From assembly GCF_964355755.1 (NCBI RefSeq), contig NC_092671.1, positions 1,495,001 through 1,559,000 on the forward strand: a DNA stretch of 64,000 bases. Reading direction: 5' to 3'. Both the position numbers and the translations under genes were made by a program. The notes under the pieces are model-generated. The model was not told the origin of the DNA, did no database searches, and worked only from the letters and a program-made list of their open reading frames with translations. Origin of the DNA: Antedon mediterranea. Lineage: Eukaryota; Echinodermata; Crinoidea; Comatulida; Antedonidae. Below, piece after piece: positions 43,870 to 56,939 of the stretch; within the stretch, counting starts at the first letter, position 1; each line of letters opens with the position of its first letter.

Positions 43870-44540
43870 GATAAAGGGGTAGGGTACAGTATTTGATGGG
43901 AGGACATTTTTTGTTTTGCTTCTTTCTTCAGTGAACCCCACTCTACTCCGCTTCCACCCAACTTTCAAAATTGTATTGAAACCATATGTACATTGTTTGA
44001 TTTTGCTATTGCTTATAAAACAACTTTTTTTTCTCTTTAAAATCTCACTTAATTTACAGTATTTTTTCTCGATACAAAAGACACAACATTTGTATTATTA
44101 ACCATTTGGTTTCTTGAAAAACAATGATGTACTGTAGAGAACCTTTATTATACTTCCTTAGGCTAAATTACATTCCTCTGTAAAATATTAACAAAAACTT
44201 TATTGTACTTTTCAACAGCTAAATGAGTACACATTTTCTGACCACAGACCACTTAAAGCACTTAAAAACTCAGCCATAACATTTACTGTGAATTTAGACC
44301 ACAGTCAGCTGTTAACGTTACCACTCCCACAAACCACATAAATGGTCAACTCCCAAAAAGTCTGGGAGAGAGAGGAATCTTATAAGGTGATCCACCAGGG
44401 TGGAAGAAAGCAGTCACCGAATATGGCTGCATCAATTTACGAAAACTCTAGACTTCTACTAAAAAATTAATCATTGCTAGTAATTGACTTAATTTAAACT
44501 GCACTGTATTAAAAAGATTAACAGACCTGATAACAGTCAT
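43870..44540. other. AT-rich non-coding stretch
   Basis: No gene or array is visible. Confidence 0.5.
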
Positions 44541-44808
44541 TATTATCATCATCATCATCATCTTTATCTTTACCATCATAGGCTATACACAAAATGTGTG
44601 TACACATCATCATTATCATCTTTATCTTTACCATCATAGACTATACACATCATCATTATCATCTTTATCTTTACCATCATAGACTATATACATCATCATT
44701 ATCATCTTTATCTTTACCATCATAGACTATACACATCATCATTATCATCTTTATCTTTACCATCATAGGCTATACACATCATCATTATCATCTTTATCTT
44801 TACCATCG
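44541..44808. repeat. 43-bp minisatellite, about 5-6 copies
   Basis: Units of 'acatcatcattatcatcttt', then 'atctttaccatcatagacta'. The first copy is longer because of extra atc triplets and a 'gtgtgtac' insertion. Confidence 0.9.
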
Positions 44809-44982
44809 ACAGTAGCTTGATTTCTAGTCGAAAATAGAATGGTTGGATTTCATGTTCAATGTGATATATGTCGCGTTGTCCATTCAAGCATGACGATAAA
44901 ACATGTGTGTTTTCTTATTACCCATGATTCATTGCAGTTGCTTCTTCAAATAAAAAACATCTAATTGACACGATGTGTGCAT

Positions 44983-45234
44983 TTAATGTAAACGCATGAA
45001 CAAGTAATCAAAGAAGTTGCATGCTTCAATGACCTCATTATGTATACATGACTGATTCACTAATGACACGCTTTTGAAGTGTTCGAGATAGATTTCGTAT
45101 CTGTCACCTAATTTTGACACGTCTAATTTTTGCTTTGTACGTTGTACTTTGACAGGTTGCGGAAAGAAAACAAAAGATTTTGGAATGTCGTCAGTTTTAC
45201 GTGGATGGCGAGGTGTCGGGATGATAAAGAACAT
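44983..45234 (-). CDS. hypothetical 83-codon frame, uncertain
   Basis: Starts MFFIIPTPRHPRKTDDIPKS and ends NFFDYLFMRLH. It is not a tandem repeat, has balanced charged and hydrophobic residues, and lies in a segment with less AT bias than the flanks. I recognise no domain, signal peptide or membrane segment. There is no polyadenylation or splice evidence that I can judge. An exon of an unidentified gene is possible, chance is as likely, and the surrounding 400 bp could instead be a conserved non-coding element. Confidence 0.15.
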   Translation of the reverse strand: MFFIIPTPRHPRKTDDIPKSFVFFPQPVKVQRTKQKLDVSKLGDRYEIYLEHFKSVSLVNQSCIHNEVIEACNFFDYLFMRLH

Positions 45235-46484
45235 AGTAACATCTTCTGGTGTTGATGATGGCTAATTAGTGTGATGATGCAATTTAAGCATCTTTGAGAG
45301 ATGGTATGAAAAGCCACAAAAGATTCTTTGTTCTGTTATCACTTGGTAATTTGTGATACACAATTGTATTAAAAAAAAATCATGATAAAATTATTTTGGA
45401 AAAATTATAATAAATATGATCATTCATTCATTCAATCTTATTTCGGAATCTCTGGTCCATAGAATTACACTGATAATGATTTTTGTTATAACAAATGATG
45501 AACAAAGATGTCTTACAAATTAATTATCATAATATGAGGATGTCATTAGCATAACCTTTAAGAATTACTTAATGAATCTGGAATAAACACAAACTTATGA
45601 CTAGATTTTGCCATCACTAGATTCTTTCTTCAATCTTGTTCTCTATTATAATATTGGGAAGCTACTTCTTTGGATGTCAGTATATTTAACAATTTAAATA
45701 TATAAAGCCTGTTACCACTGCGGACCACATTAGAAATATGTTTTTACATTCTTAATACACTTTTTTTTTAACATAAATAAAATGATGAAATAATTTTACA
45801 ATACTGCTAAAATAATAATAAGTGCCGCCAGTGCATTAATAAAGATATAATAATATTAAAGAAACATATGGGGATATTGCTGTCACAGTACTTTTAATAT
45901 TATTCCTCCAACAAAAGAACATTGTTGAAAACAAAAGAATTAAAAATATATAATTCTTGTTAATCTAGATATCTCTATGGAACTTAATTTGCTACTCAAT
46001 GGCAAGGTTGCCCTAGGCTTGTTGCCACGTTGTACATCAAAGAGCCGTACCGAATTTCATTCTTAATTATGGATTTTTCACTCAAGTGTGTTTCTGTTGT
46101 CAAAATAATGAAATCCTTGTGATGTGATGTGATGTGATGAATTTTATCTTATTTTTATATCTTTTCTGTTCTCAAATTTAGTTAATCAGAGCACAGAATT
46201 ATTATTTTTAGAAATATAATAATTTTATCAACTGCATTTATGGGATACTATACTAGTGGAATTGTACATATTATCGTCTCTTTAACTTCAGTAACTTGAG
46301 TTTATTTCTCAGCAACTAGAATAAAGGCTCTATGTTTTAAACTTATTAACACCTGGACAAATTATTATCATTTTAAAACCATTAAAGGTATAATGATTGA
46401 CAATCAAGGGTACATATTCTAAATACATAACATTTATACTTATTAAACAGATTACTAACTTTTACACATTTCCTCTCGGACAAA
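45235..46484. other. AT-rich non-coding stretch
   Basis: No gene. Short simple repeats (cattcattcattcaa near 45422 and gtgatgtgatgtgatg near 46123) are present. Confidence 0.5.
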
Positions 46485-46845
46485 CATTTGACAGCCCTCT
46501 GTACAAGAATATAATAAATCAATAATAAAGCATTTATTATAGCTGTACAATAGAAAAAGATCGCCTGTTAATAATGCTTAAAAACAAAAAAATATACATA
46601 AAAATTGACTAAACGTGTAAAATTAATAATAAACCTTTTATGGACAAATGTTGTAAGGTTGGCAGCTTGTGACAGACCTCTGTAAGATTATAATAAATCA
46701 ATTATAAAGCATACATCATAGCTATAGACAATAGAAAAAGATGCATAAAAAGAAAAAGTATACTAAATATCATCTAATTGTGTAATAATAATCCATGTTG
46801 AGGAAAAATGTTATAAAGGTTGGCAGCATGTGGTAGACCTTACTT
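46485..46845. repeat. tandem duplication of about 180 bp
   Basis: Two diverged copies share 'ggacaaa-ttg', 'gacag-cctctgtaagat', 'aataaatcaataataaagca', 'acaatagaaaaagat' and 'aggttggcagc'. The second copy lies about 185 bp to the right, and a third partial start is seen at 46805. Confidence 0.75.
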
Positions 46846-49282
46846 ATTGAGAATTCTTAAAATTTATATCTTTCGATCAATTATTACGCTACTGTGGAAT
46901 TTCCCTAAGCTATACTCATTTGACACGGCTCACAAACAATCCATTTAGTAAATCTTGCTCTCATTGTACGAGCATTTTCTTGCGTTGCTATGGAAGTCTA
47001 GATGTTAGAAATAGTAGTATTCATCCTCAGGCTTTGCTCGCATACTTGGCTTGTGTCCAAAAGGTCATAGTTCAACTGAGTCTGTCTAGAAATGTGCGGA
47101 TGTTCATTATTCATGATTATTACATTCGCAACTGGCATTTTCTTTCATGATAATTTCTAGTACATTGATTTCAAAGGTTAGTTGCATTGCATGTGTAACT
47201 TTTATCTTCAAATCTTATCATCTGATTAAAACAATATTTTGATGGTTAAGCAAAATACTTAATCTCTAATTACTTTACCATTCAAATTTTAGAAAATAAA
47301 AGAAATTTATGAATATAAATTATGATGATATTCATATTTCGTGACAACAAATTTATATTAGTCAAGATTTCCGATAAATAATTAATTAAAATTAATTATT
47401 ATTAATTGATGGGATCACTGCATAATAATTTATCATTTATAGATATTGAAAATGACACTATTGATAAGTATATCAAAGTAAGTAAATCCTCTTTTTCTGC
47501 TTTCATTGTAATACTTTTCATAATTACAGTACAACCCTTTTTATGACACCTATTTAGGAGACAACCCAAGTAAAAGGACATCTTGTCATGAAACGAATGA
47601 GGGGCAATATATGTTTTAACACTATTGCCAATCCCATTTAGAGAACATTTCTATTAGTGGAAACTTAGTTGGGTCCTGATGGTGTCTTTGTCCCTTTAAT
47701 GCGGGTTCTAAAGTATTCCACATTTACTGTTATATTTATTATTATTTATATGCAAATAATTATCTCATGAATATCATTACCAACATCTGTTGCAAGGTGA
47801 TCTCGTCCTTCAGTTTGAACATTAAGCTCTTGATCCTCTATCAAGATGCTATAAATTTTGTTTATTAATGTGAAATCGTGTCATTCATTGTGTGCAATTT
47901 GATTTATCTATTCTATGATTTTGTAAGAGTTATTATATATATTATTACAATAGATTTTATAATGGAGGAATAATATCTTGAGTTGAGTTTTAATATATCT
48001 GGAACTTTTATGCCAATATATATATTAATTAAAGCACATATAAAATAATTGTATAATAGTATTATTAGTATGATTTTCAAAATTGCAATACTAGTTGGCC
48101 TAATCATTATATACTACCAAGCCTATAACCAGGATTTTTAAATGAAGGTTTTTCTTCCTCTAAAATTCACTTTTCCTACTACTGTATGGTTAAAAATTAT
48201 AATTTAATTATAGGTATGATCTGATTTTCTTTTTTTAACATTCAATGCTGTTTGATTGACCACTAAAATATAAGCAAACCAATCCATCAATTCATGTTTT
48301 CCTCAATTATAAAATATTAAAAGAAACCAAATGCAGCTAATTATTAGTGACCGTGAGAATTTTGTTTTAATTGCAAAGTAATTAAGCTTCATCTCTGTCA
48401 TTGGTAAGGATTTAGCTACCAGGATTTCTGTTATCATTTTGCCACTAATGGATCCTAGGATATTTGTGTTGTACAAATTGCATTTTTTCATTAAATAACA
48501 GGCACATTTAAATGTAGTTATTCCAAATGATATATTCACAGATGGGGAATGTCATATCACAACATTATAACGGCTATAGTGACAAACGTTAATGTTTTTC
48601 TAAATCATAGGGTGATGTTTGCACTGTTTGCACTGGAGCACGTAATTTTAAAGAACAGCAAAGAATACTCCTGATTGACAAACAAATAAACATAAAACAA
48701 TTTGTTAAATAAAATATGTTGTGTTTTGCTATTATCGTTATGTCAAACAATAAAATCAATGAATAAGGAATTACAGAATTTCAATTTCAATATTTTTTTT
48801 TCCAAGAAATAAATGAATAGGTATCGTTGTTTGGAAACCTTGTGGCATTAAATTAGTAGTACTAGTAGCCACAAAAAAGGCATTGAACATTCCAAGAGAG
48901 GACAGTAGTAATATACAACTGACATTATGTTTATAACAACAAACACATCAATGACAAATGAGAACTCAATCTGCTTAATTACACAAGAGTTCATTATGTG
49001 ATTTGAATTCTTTAGTTCTTGTTTAGAACCTTGATACATCTTGTATCCCTCTTTCACATCGTGGGACTGTGGAGGTCTTTTGTAAGGGCTCAGTCCTAAT
49101 CGTGATTTGTTGAAACTCTGGACACAAAAGGGAAAAGTAAGCGGACCGTGAGAAAGTCAATTACAGCTTTATATTATACTTGAGATTAGTGTTGTGGATA
49201 ATGAAGGTATTATGACAGGTGTATTGTCTACATCAATAGGCCTGCGTATATCTTATTCATAGTGTATCAATGTAAATCAATG
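46846..49282. other. AT-rich non-coding stretch
   Basis: No supported gene. Frames of 64-78 codons (46920-47150, 47913-48107, 48303-48539, 48848-49057) show no recognisable domain. Confidence 0.5.
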
Positions 49283-49450
49283 TTAGATTAACAGTAGTTA
49301 AGTTGTATCTTGGTGCTCCACCTTTGATTCAGGTGTCATGGGTTCAAATCCTGTGTATTCACAACAAAACATCTCCATTGCAATAGATTTGTTCAAGGGC
49401 ATATCCAGCCTTGAAGATGAATGATGGAGACATGAATAATGACAGGGGCC
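49283..49450 (+). mobile_element. possible tRNA-derived SINE
   Basis: A good box B (GGTTCAAATCC, 49341-49351) with a weak box A about 50 nt upstream. The minus translation reads YTGFEP across box B, the usual antisense read of a tRNA T-arm. The downstream body has no match to other SINEs here. Confidence 0.35.
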
Positions 49451-49714
49451 ACCATAAACGTGCATTTGAAATGAAACAACCTTAGTGTTGACATTCACTC
49501 GTCTACAACACTACAATCGTTTAAAGATAAACTGTTAAAACTTGATACGGTCTATGCGGTCTATGTATAAATATTGTTAATATTAAAATAAGCGATTATT
49601 ATATTTAGTGTTAGGCATCAGAAACAGGCTCATTATCTAATATTGGTCATTATTATCATCACTCTTTATTTTATTTATCATCCTCAATAGACTTCTTGTC
49701 TCATGTTCTCCTTT

Positions 49715-49890
49715 GTATTGGACATTGGACCATTGATTTGGCATGTGTAGACCACTGGACATTGGACCATAATTTGGTATGTGTAGACCACTGGACATTG
49801 GATCATTGGGCATGTGTAGACCACTGGACATTGGATCATTGGGTGTGTGTAGACCACTGGACATTGGATCAATGGGCATGTGTAGACCAA
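49715..49890. repeat. 33-36-bp minisatellite, about five copies
   Basis: Units of 'gtgtagaccactggacattg' and 'gatcattgggcat'. Early units carry extra bases ('accataatttggt'). Open frames on both strands follow from the period. Confidence 0.9.
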
Positions 49891-51189
49891 TGGACCTTAT
49901 TGACAATTTAATATACGGTTTTTTTATTAATCCAACTACAAATTCTGGAGAAAAAATGATCATTCTGTGCATATTAACAGGTTGGATCTAATACCCTTCA
50001 CATTGCTTAGAAAATCTCCAAAACCATGCATGCACACCAAAACAAATAGTTGAGGTTAACAATATGAATAAATCTTAACATTAAACAGACAGAAAGAGCA
50101 AAATATACTAGGAAAACTATTATCACCAGGATAGCAATAAAGTAGTTTAAAATCTTCCTTCTGCAATTTTGTTTTTTTTATACCCATGTATGGATGCATG
50201 CAAAAGAACAATTTGTATAACAAACAAACGTACAAACTCTCCCAATATAGATTATTATAATATGCTTATTTATACATTTGTGTAATTAATGATTATTTAT
50301 AAATCAAGGAAGTAATCGTAATTATTATATAGTTGTATTATCATTTGATTTATCTCTTTATTGCTTTATAGGTTGTTGATGTATTTATGAATCTGAACTT
50401 CCTTAATGCTCTTGAAAGAGAATTTTCGGTAAAGTTGTGAGTACAATTTATTGCGAAGGAATTAAATGGAAACCATAAAATGTTTGATTTAGTTGTCTAA
50501 TAAATCATGACGACTATAATTTAATGGTGCAAAATTATTGTTAGAAAAGAATTTCAAATAAAATCGTGAACAATTATTATTATATTTATTATATATTATT
50601 TTATATTATTATAAAACTATTATGATAATAATATGTAAACATTTTTAATATTGTTTAAAGGATTACATAACAAACAAATATTAGTAAAGTTAAGTTTGCA
50701 TTTTGCCATGTGTTAATAATGTTATGAGAACATCTCAACAGTTTGGCTTTTAAGTTTCAATCGTCTTCTCTGTAACTGCACTCAGTACATGGATGGTATA
50801 AAAAAACTGATTAAAGATGACCTGGTTCCTCCTTCGCTATCATAGGATCAGGTGAATATATCATGCATGTCTAGAACATTCAAATTAGAATCAATAATAT
50901 ACTGCGAAAAGATATGTAATTGATAGCGTTGCCTATTAACAAACGTACTATGGTGAGACAAAGTAAACTGCACAATCTGCTCGCTAATATTGATGACAGA
51001 AATTCAGTCGTTGATGTGTGGCATTCATTTTACAATTCACTTATTCATAAATCATACCTAAGGATGAACACATGAAGTTTGAGATAGCTTTAAGATGAAA
51101 ACTAAAAGTATTTTAATATTTTTAGACTTTTTTTTTCACTTTTTAGACATTTAGAAATAAATAAAAATGTATTTATTCATTTTTGTTTC
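49891..51189. other. AT-rich non-coding stretch
   Basis: No gene or array is visible. Confidence 0.5.
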
Positions 51190-51332
51190 GTTAGTGATAT
51201 GGCAAAATTTGGTAGTGATATTCCTAAATATGCCCATTATGGACATGGACATGATTATGTCATATCACTACCATATTTAGGCACATCACCACCATTTAGG
51301 GCACATTTTGTTTGATAGTGTAGACAGAGCTT
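51190..51332. mobile_element. palindromic MITE family, copy 3 (left end degraded)
   Basis: Internal units 'gtagtgatatg' and 'catatcactaccatatttag' are in inverted order, with a complete right end tttgatagtgtagacagagc and TT followed by TA. Its middle is rearranged relative to the other copies. Confidence 0.8.
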
Positions 51333-51690
51333 TATTCTCAGATCTGTTTTAACTGTACATTGGTGCCCAAATATATATTTTGCTCTGACGAGATCTAATA
51401 AGATAGAAACTGTACTGTCTGTAGATTGGATATTATTTTTATTAAGCGACAACGCGACAAGTTGATATTTAAAGTTAATTGACCCACATTTGATGCTTGT
51501 CTTCTCTTCACGATGACCGAGATATGTTTCTTCTTATGAATGTTATACATTTATTGGTTATTAGCTGATGTGTTTTGTTTCTATAGCAGTTTTGTTTTAC
51601 ACCAAATTATTATATCTACACGCAATATCATGAAAGTAAGAATCAGTAACCTAAATAACATAGTTTAATTAAATAATATTAATTTCCTTC

Positions 51691-51955
51691 GATATTATTA
51701 CATTACAAATATACATATAATGACATTAAAACAAATTATTAAAGACAATTATTTGATTACATAAATGTACACATACTGTACTAACAGATTATTGGTATAC
51801 TGTTATATACATGTTTATTATTACATTACAAATATACATGTAATGACATTAAAGAAAATTATTAAAGAAAATTATTTAATTACATAAATGTGATAGATGT
51901 ACACATACTATACTATAATATATATAACAGATTATTGGTAGTGTATATACATGTA
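51691..51955. repeat. tandem duplication of about 140 bp
   Basis: Two copies of 'attattacattacaaatata', then 'taatgacattaaa', 'gattacataaatg', 'tgtacacatact' and 'cagattattggta'. The second has insertions around 51890-51915. Confidence 0.8.
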
Positions 51956-52036
51956 TATAATACACATCCAGTATTATAGGAAATTCTGTAATATTGTATC
52001 ATTTGGCCATTAGCCTAACCAACCTAATCATAATAC

Positions 52037-52066
52037 AGGTGTCATATGTGATACACATATGACACT
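52037..52066. repeat. perfect hairpin
   Basis: Arms gtgtcatatgtg and cacatatgacac are perfectly complementary around a 3-nt centre. It is not linked to another recognised element. Confidence 0.75.
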
Positions 52067-52164
52067 TTGTTACATAATTTGCCTATGATACCGGATGGAT
52101 GATGCAATATGTTGAGATACAGTACAGAGGATCTGGTGACCATACACATAAGAAAACAAAACTA

Positions 52165-52298
52165 AAACTCTGTCTACATTATCAAACTTGCTTGACAAAA
52201 AAAGTGTGATGTGCCCATTTATGGTAGTAATATGCCTAAATATGGTAGTGATATGACATCATCATGTCCATATATGGGCATTTTGTTAGACAGAGCTT
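52165..52298. mobile_element. palindromic MITE family, copy 4
   Basis: Both ends are present: aaactctgtctacattatca on the left and tagacagagctt on the right. TA lies on both sides (52163-52164 and 52299-52300). A deletion has removed part of the right inner arm. Confidence 0.9.
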
Positions 52299-52719
52299 TA
52301 CACTATAAGAAAAAGCAAATATTATTTTTTTCTGTCCTCAACATCATTAACAACATCATCATTATCAAGTTATTGTTACCATAGTCATTATCATCACATA
52401 ATCAATATTATCATCATCGTCGTCATCACCTTTCGTTGTTTTGTCACCGTGATTACAGTTCCTATAGTAAATGTTGTTTTCATTCATTGTTTTATTATTC
52501 ATTCTAGTCAATCAGTTTAACTCTTGATATTGATTTGATTAAACACACTAAATTATGCGCTATGAATGGATCAATACAAGTCATGTGACCAATTAGCTGC
52601 ATATGGTAATTATGCAGTTGATGGTCTAGTCTGTGAGGTGTTGTTAAGTTGTGAAAAAAATAGCAAAATCTGAGTCACAACAGATAAATCATTTGGCATT
52701 ATCCGTTGAAGATATCATC
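52299..52719. other. AT-rich stretch with atc-rich simple sequence
   Basis: Interrupted atc/cat triplets lie at about 52340-52430. No gene is visible. Confidence 0.5.
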
Positions 52720-53165
52720 AATGTATGATAAAAGTAAAAAAGGAAATAGAAAATGAAATAGACAAAACACAAAACCAACCTGCCCATGACAGAGGAAAAT
52801 GTCATAAAATAAAAAGATATCGTCAATGGTATATCTGATTTAGAGGAAGATAACAATCTACATGTATCATGAAAGTCAAAAAGGAAAGAGAATAGGGAAA
52901 ACAAAAAACCACCCTGCCCATGACAGAGGAAAATGACATAAAATAGATATCATCGTTGCTATATTTATTTGGGTTGCTGGTTTGTAGGGGTTGCAGACAC
53001 TTACTTGTTATGACGAATTGTTGCTGATGCAACTCCTTGACCAATTGTGTCGAATTAATAAATGAAAAATGGAAAAAAGGAAGATCAAAATCTAGATGGA
53101 TCATGAAAGTTAAAAATGAAATAGAAAATGCAATAGACAAAACACAACACCATTCTGCCCATGTC
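52720..53165. repeat. diverged tandem repeat, about three units of 130-250 bp
   Basis: Three blocks share 'aaaaaggaaatagaaaatga', 'atagacaaaacacaa' and 'ctgcccatgacagaggaaaa'. Two of them share 'tctacatgtatcatgaaagt'. The third is separated by an unrelated insertion around 52970-53080. Minus frames (52689-52904, 52823-53140) are hydrophobic read-throughs of the repeat. Confidence 0.7.
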
Positions 53166-53284
53166 GCAAGACAAGAGGTGTAACTGAGGATGCCTCCTTA
53201 TAAGTAATTTCTTTCTGGCTAAATAAAAACAGCCGCAATATATTAGACAAGAAACATAGCTTTAACTTTATTAACTTTATCCTA

Positions 53285-53430
53285 AAGCTCTGTCTACACT
53301 ATCAAACTAGTTTAACAACAAACAGTGTGATGTGCCAAAATATGGTAGTAATATAACATCATCATGTCCATATATGGGCACATCACATTTTTATTTTGTC
53401 ACATAAAGTTTGATAATGTAGACATAGTTT
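53285..53430. mobile_element. palindromic MITE family, copy 5 (nearly complete)
   Basis: Left end aagctctgtctacactatca after TA. Centre includes 'aatatggtagtaatat' and 'catgtccatatatgggcaca'. Right end is agtttgataatgtagacata with mutated terminus. This is the best full-length copy of the family. Confidence 0.9.
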
Positions 53431-54072
53431 GGTGTTTATTGATTCTTTAAATAATAAACAAATTGTGTAATTTATTACCAATATGAGCTAATTAATCAAT
53501 AAGGGATGAATGAATAAATAATATTTATTAAATAATAAAGAATGAATTAATGAATAAATTAATAAATAAATAAATTAATTAGCTTGAATATAAAACTATT
53601 AAACCAATGAATAATTTTGTAATTAGATGGCTATGATAACAAATTATGAAACCAATGAATAAAGTAATGAACGCCATGACAAAATATTGATTAGAATATA
53701 GAATATTCTATCATAAAGGGAAAAACTCCAATATTCTATGCATAGAACAGGAGTACTACCATATTTAGAATGTAGCCTACTTTCACGATAGCCACAGGAG
53801 AAAGAAAGTAATTCATTCATGTTATTAGTTGCCAGGATGTTGTCGCAACTGTCAGCAACTATCATTTTAAGGAAGTTATCAGCTAAAATGTCCTTCTCAA
53901 GGTTGTTCACTTTTCAACAACTAGTGAAAGTTTTCCAGGGTAATATGCCAAACATTCTCTGGAAATAACAAAAGTATGTCTGAGATTCTCTACACATTAA
54001 TGTAACAGCATTTGACATACATTCTCAATCAACCATTACAATAACCTGACCCAAATATACCAGTGTGGCTTA
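53431..54072. other. AT-rich stretch with (aata)n-like simple sequence
   Basis: A degenerate aataaataaatt repeat lies at about 53510-53590. The 88-codon minus frame 53644-53910 has no recognisable domain. Confidence 0.45.
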
Positions 54073-54184
54073 AGCTATGTCTACACTATTAAACTAGTTC
54101 GACAAAAAAAAATGATATGGCCAAATATGGTATTAATATGGCCAAATATGTTAGTGATATGACTTCATCATGTCTATATATGGG
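54073..54184. mobile_element. palindromic MITE family, copy 6 (right end missing)
   Basis: Left end agctatgtctacactattaa after TA, two 'aatatg' internal units, and loss of similarity after 'catgtctatatatggg'. The following 54185-54300 is unrelated and holds an inverted motif (tgtcagtgggagtata / ctaatactactgaca). Confidence 0.85.
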
Positions 54185-54311
54185 CTGTCCCATCCATCCT
54201 ACGTTGGCTCCAGGGATATTGTCAGTGGGAGTATAGGAAGTAAATCCTCTCCTGTATATCCGGCTTTCAAGGAGCTAATACTACTGACAGCCTTCAAGTA
54301 TTATTATTATT

Positions 54312-54494
54312 CTGTGTTCACCCCAGGGTAGTTGTATCAGCCTGTTTATTACCCATGTATTAACCTGGTTCCTGTGTTCACACCAGGGTAGTTGTATCAG
54401 CCTGTTTATTACCCATGTATTAACCTGGTTCCTTTGTTCACACCAGGGTAGTTGTATCAGCCTGTTTATTACCCACGTATTAACCTGGTTCCTT
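54312..54494. repeat. 60-bp tandem repeat, three copies
   Basis: Three nearly identical units of 'tgtgttcaccccagggtagt', 'tgtatcagcctgtttattac' and 'ccatgtattaacctggttcc'. The substitutions are ccccag/caccag, tgtg/tttg and catg/cacg. Confidence 0.95.
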
Positions 54495-56799
54495 TGAGTG
54501 TAACAAAAATACAGATAGATTATACAATAGTTTGATGTAATCTTTCTATATGATTGTTATTTTATTTAATTTAATTTAACCATAATATGTAAAATAGTGG
54601 AGAATTGGTCTAAGCAAATGGTATAATACTATACCTACAAGAGTCAGCAGTCCCATGATCATAACTAAAATGAATATTTAATAAACAATATTTTTAGATC
54701 TGTTATTCTTTCTTCCACATTTTTATTGAATCAAGAAGTAAATAATAAATGAAATTGATTAGAAAAAAATGATGTAACAGTCTATTTTTGTTGTTGTTGT
54801 TGATTGAATGTAGATTGTATTTTTAATTTATTTTGATACTGTTAACCAACATTTAAAAAAGATTATTGCTTTTCACATTATTGGATTCTCCAAGGACCAG
54901 ATTTGCACAATTATCAGAAAAACTGCAAATGAACAAGATACATCATAATCATCAACATCCAGAGCATCTCTACCTTGATGTCATTAGCTGACTACAAGGG
55001 ATAACTCCCATTTCTCTTCATCAAGTCACTATACAACAACACTTTTTTTTCTATTGCTTGCCCATTAGGACTGTCTGTAAATGTTGAATTGATACTATCA
55101 ATGACAGACTGTTTGGACATTCAAAAGTCATTGTAGACAGTTGGTAAAAATATCCATTACCTGCTAAAGAGTCTCAATGTATAATAACAATTGCTGATTT
55201 CTATTTTCTAAGAATTGTTAATGTGTAGATATTTAAATAGTAAATAATACTCTCTAAATGGTATTTATTATCTTACCTTGAATTTAAATTAAATATTTCC
55301 AAACTAACTGACCATTAATTAAATATTTTTTGTTATGCGCTTCCAAACTAAAGCTTATGTTTCAAATTAGGATGTAATGACGTAAATACAACGTAAGTGA
55401 GTTGACCAATGACAATTGACAATTTAGATCAACCATCGCTTGTTTTTGGGTAAATTACTTGCGTTGCGCTTACATTACCAAGCGTAATACCAGTACCAGG
55501 AGAATATGGCAGCATTTATGTAGAGTGCCCTTGGTGTGTTTGGTCACGTTTCAACCTGATCATTTTTTTTAACAACATCCATTGATTAATTACTATATTT
55601 ATCTCATCACATCAGTGAATTATTAATGAAATTATAAACAAGAATATAATTCAAATGTGTCTAGAAATGTTAAAATAATGTCAGTGAATAGGGAACTATA
55701 CCCTATACCATTAGCTTTATTTTGACAGATGTACCGACTAAAATTACGACGAAAGTTACAAATTAGAATTTAAACAAAGTTCAAGTTTAAGAAAATTTGA
55801 AATGGAATATAGATCAAGAAATCATGTGCATTGGTATTTGTTGTATATTATATTAAAAACAATGTATTCATTAAAAATAGGAATATATTGTACTATCTGC
55901 AAGTAAGTAATATTTATTGCTTTCCAAGAACAGTACAATTTATAAAACAGCATAAAATATGAATGAAAATAAATAAATTGATAATATAAACATTAAACTT
56001 GAGAAATTAAACACGGAAAGTAGGGGATAATCCTTTAAGCCCAAAGGCTTGTTTCCATAGATAATAAATAAAATAAATGAAGATGATGTTTCACTTATAA
56101 ATGAATAAAGAAACACGATAAAATTAATGAATAATATGATCTGTGTATGTCATGCCCTTCATACATGTCGTTTTAAATGAAGCTCCCTGATTGGCTGAAA
56201 GTTACAGCTCACTGGCAGACAACAAAGCAAGCATCATACATCTCTACAAGTGTAGATTTTATAAATTTGAATAACCTTGGATTTAACTGATAAAACACTA
56301 TTTTAACTTGCAGATATTGATATATTTACAGGTTAGTGTTTTTCTTATTTTTGTTATATAGATTGAGTAATTAAAGGAATTAAATAGAATCAGAAATACA
56401 AACTTATTCCTAGGCCTACATCATTGTATAATTAGCCTAGACTAAGTCATAAGTTAGTGGGAGATGGTGGTGGTTTGCCTGCTTATGCTTACTATAGCAA
56501 TCAAGGCCTAGGCCTATCTAAGCTAAAAATAGAATACCTACTTCTATTAATATTAGTTTTAGCATTTATTGCAACAATAAAACTCCTTGTCATTTCTTGA
56601 TCAATTTTAATTGTAATTTGTGTAAATTTAGTGTTTTATAATTTAGATTCTATGACACAGAAATTCTGTAGGGTATACGGTTACCACCGGTCCTTTGAGA
56701 CCGCGTAGTAATGATCTCAGTTCATGGTACAGGACGTTCATGTTGTTTGGTACCAGTAGCATGGTGCAGGAGCTTACACGTTTTGTAAACACAGTGTTA
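54495..56799. other. AT-rich non-coding stretch
   Basis: No gene, RNA or array; (ttg)n occurs near 54788. Confidence 0.5.
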
Positions 56800-56937
56800 A
56801 GCTATGTCTACAAATCAAACTTTATGTGACAAAAAATGTTATGTGCCCATATATGGACATGATGATATCATATCTCTACCATATTTGGGCATATCACACT
56901 TTTTGTTGTCAAACTAGATTGAGTATAGACAGAGCTT
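56800..56937. mobile_element. palindromic MITE family, copy 7
   Basis: Left end agctatgtctacaaatcaaa and right end tgagtatagacagagctt, with TA on both sides (56798-56799 and 56938-56939). The centre is shorter than in copy 5, with a single inner unit. Confidence 0.9.
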
Positions 56938-56939
56938 TA

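Noticed and set aside
49637-49991. Protein of repeated SSGLHMPNDPM / CRPLDIGSL units
   Set aside because: Both strands are open across a 33-36-bp tandem repeat; no unique domain is attached.
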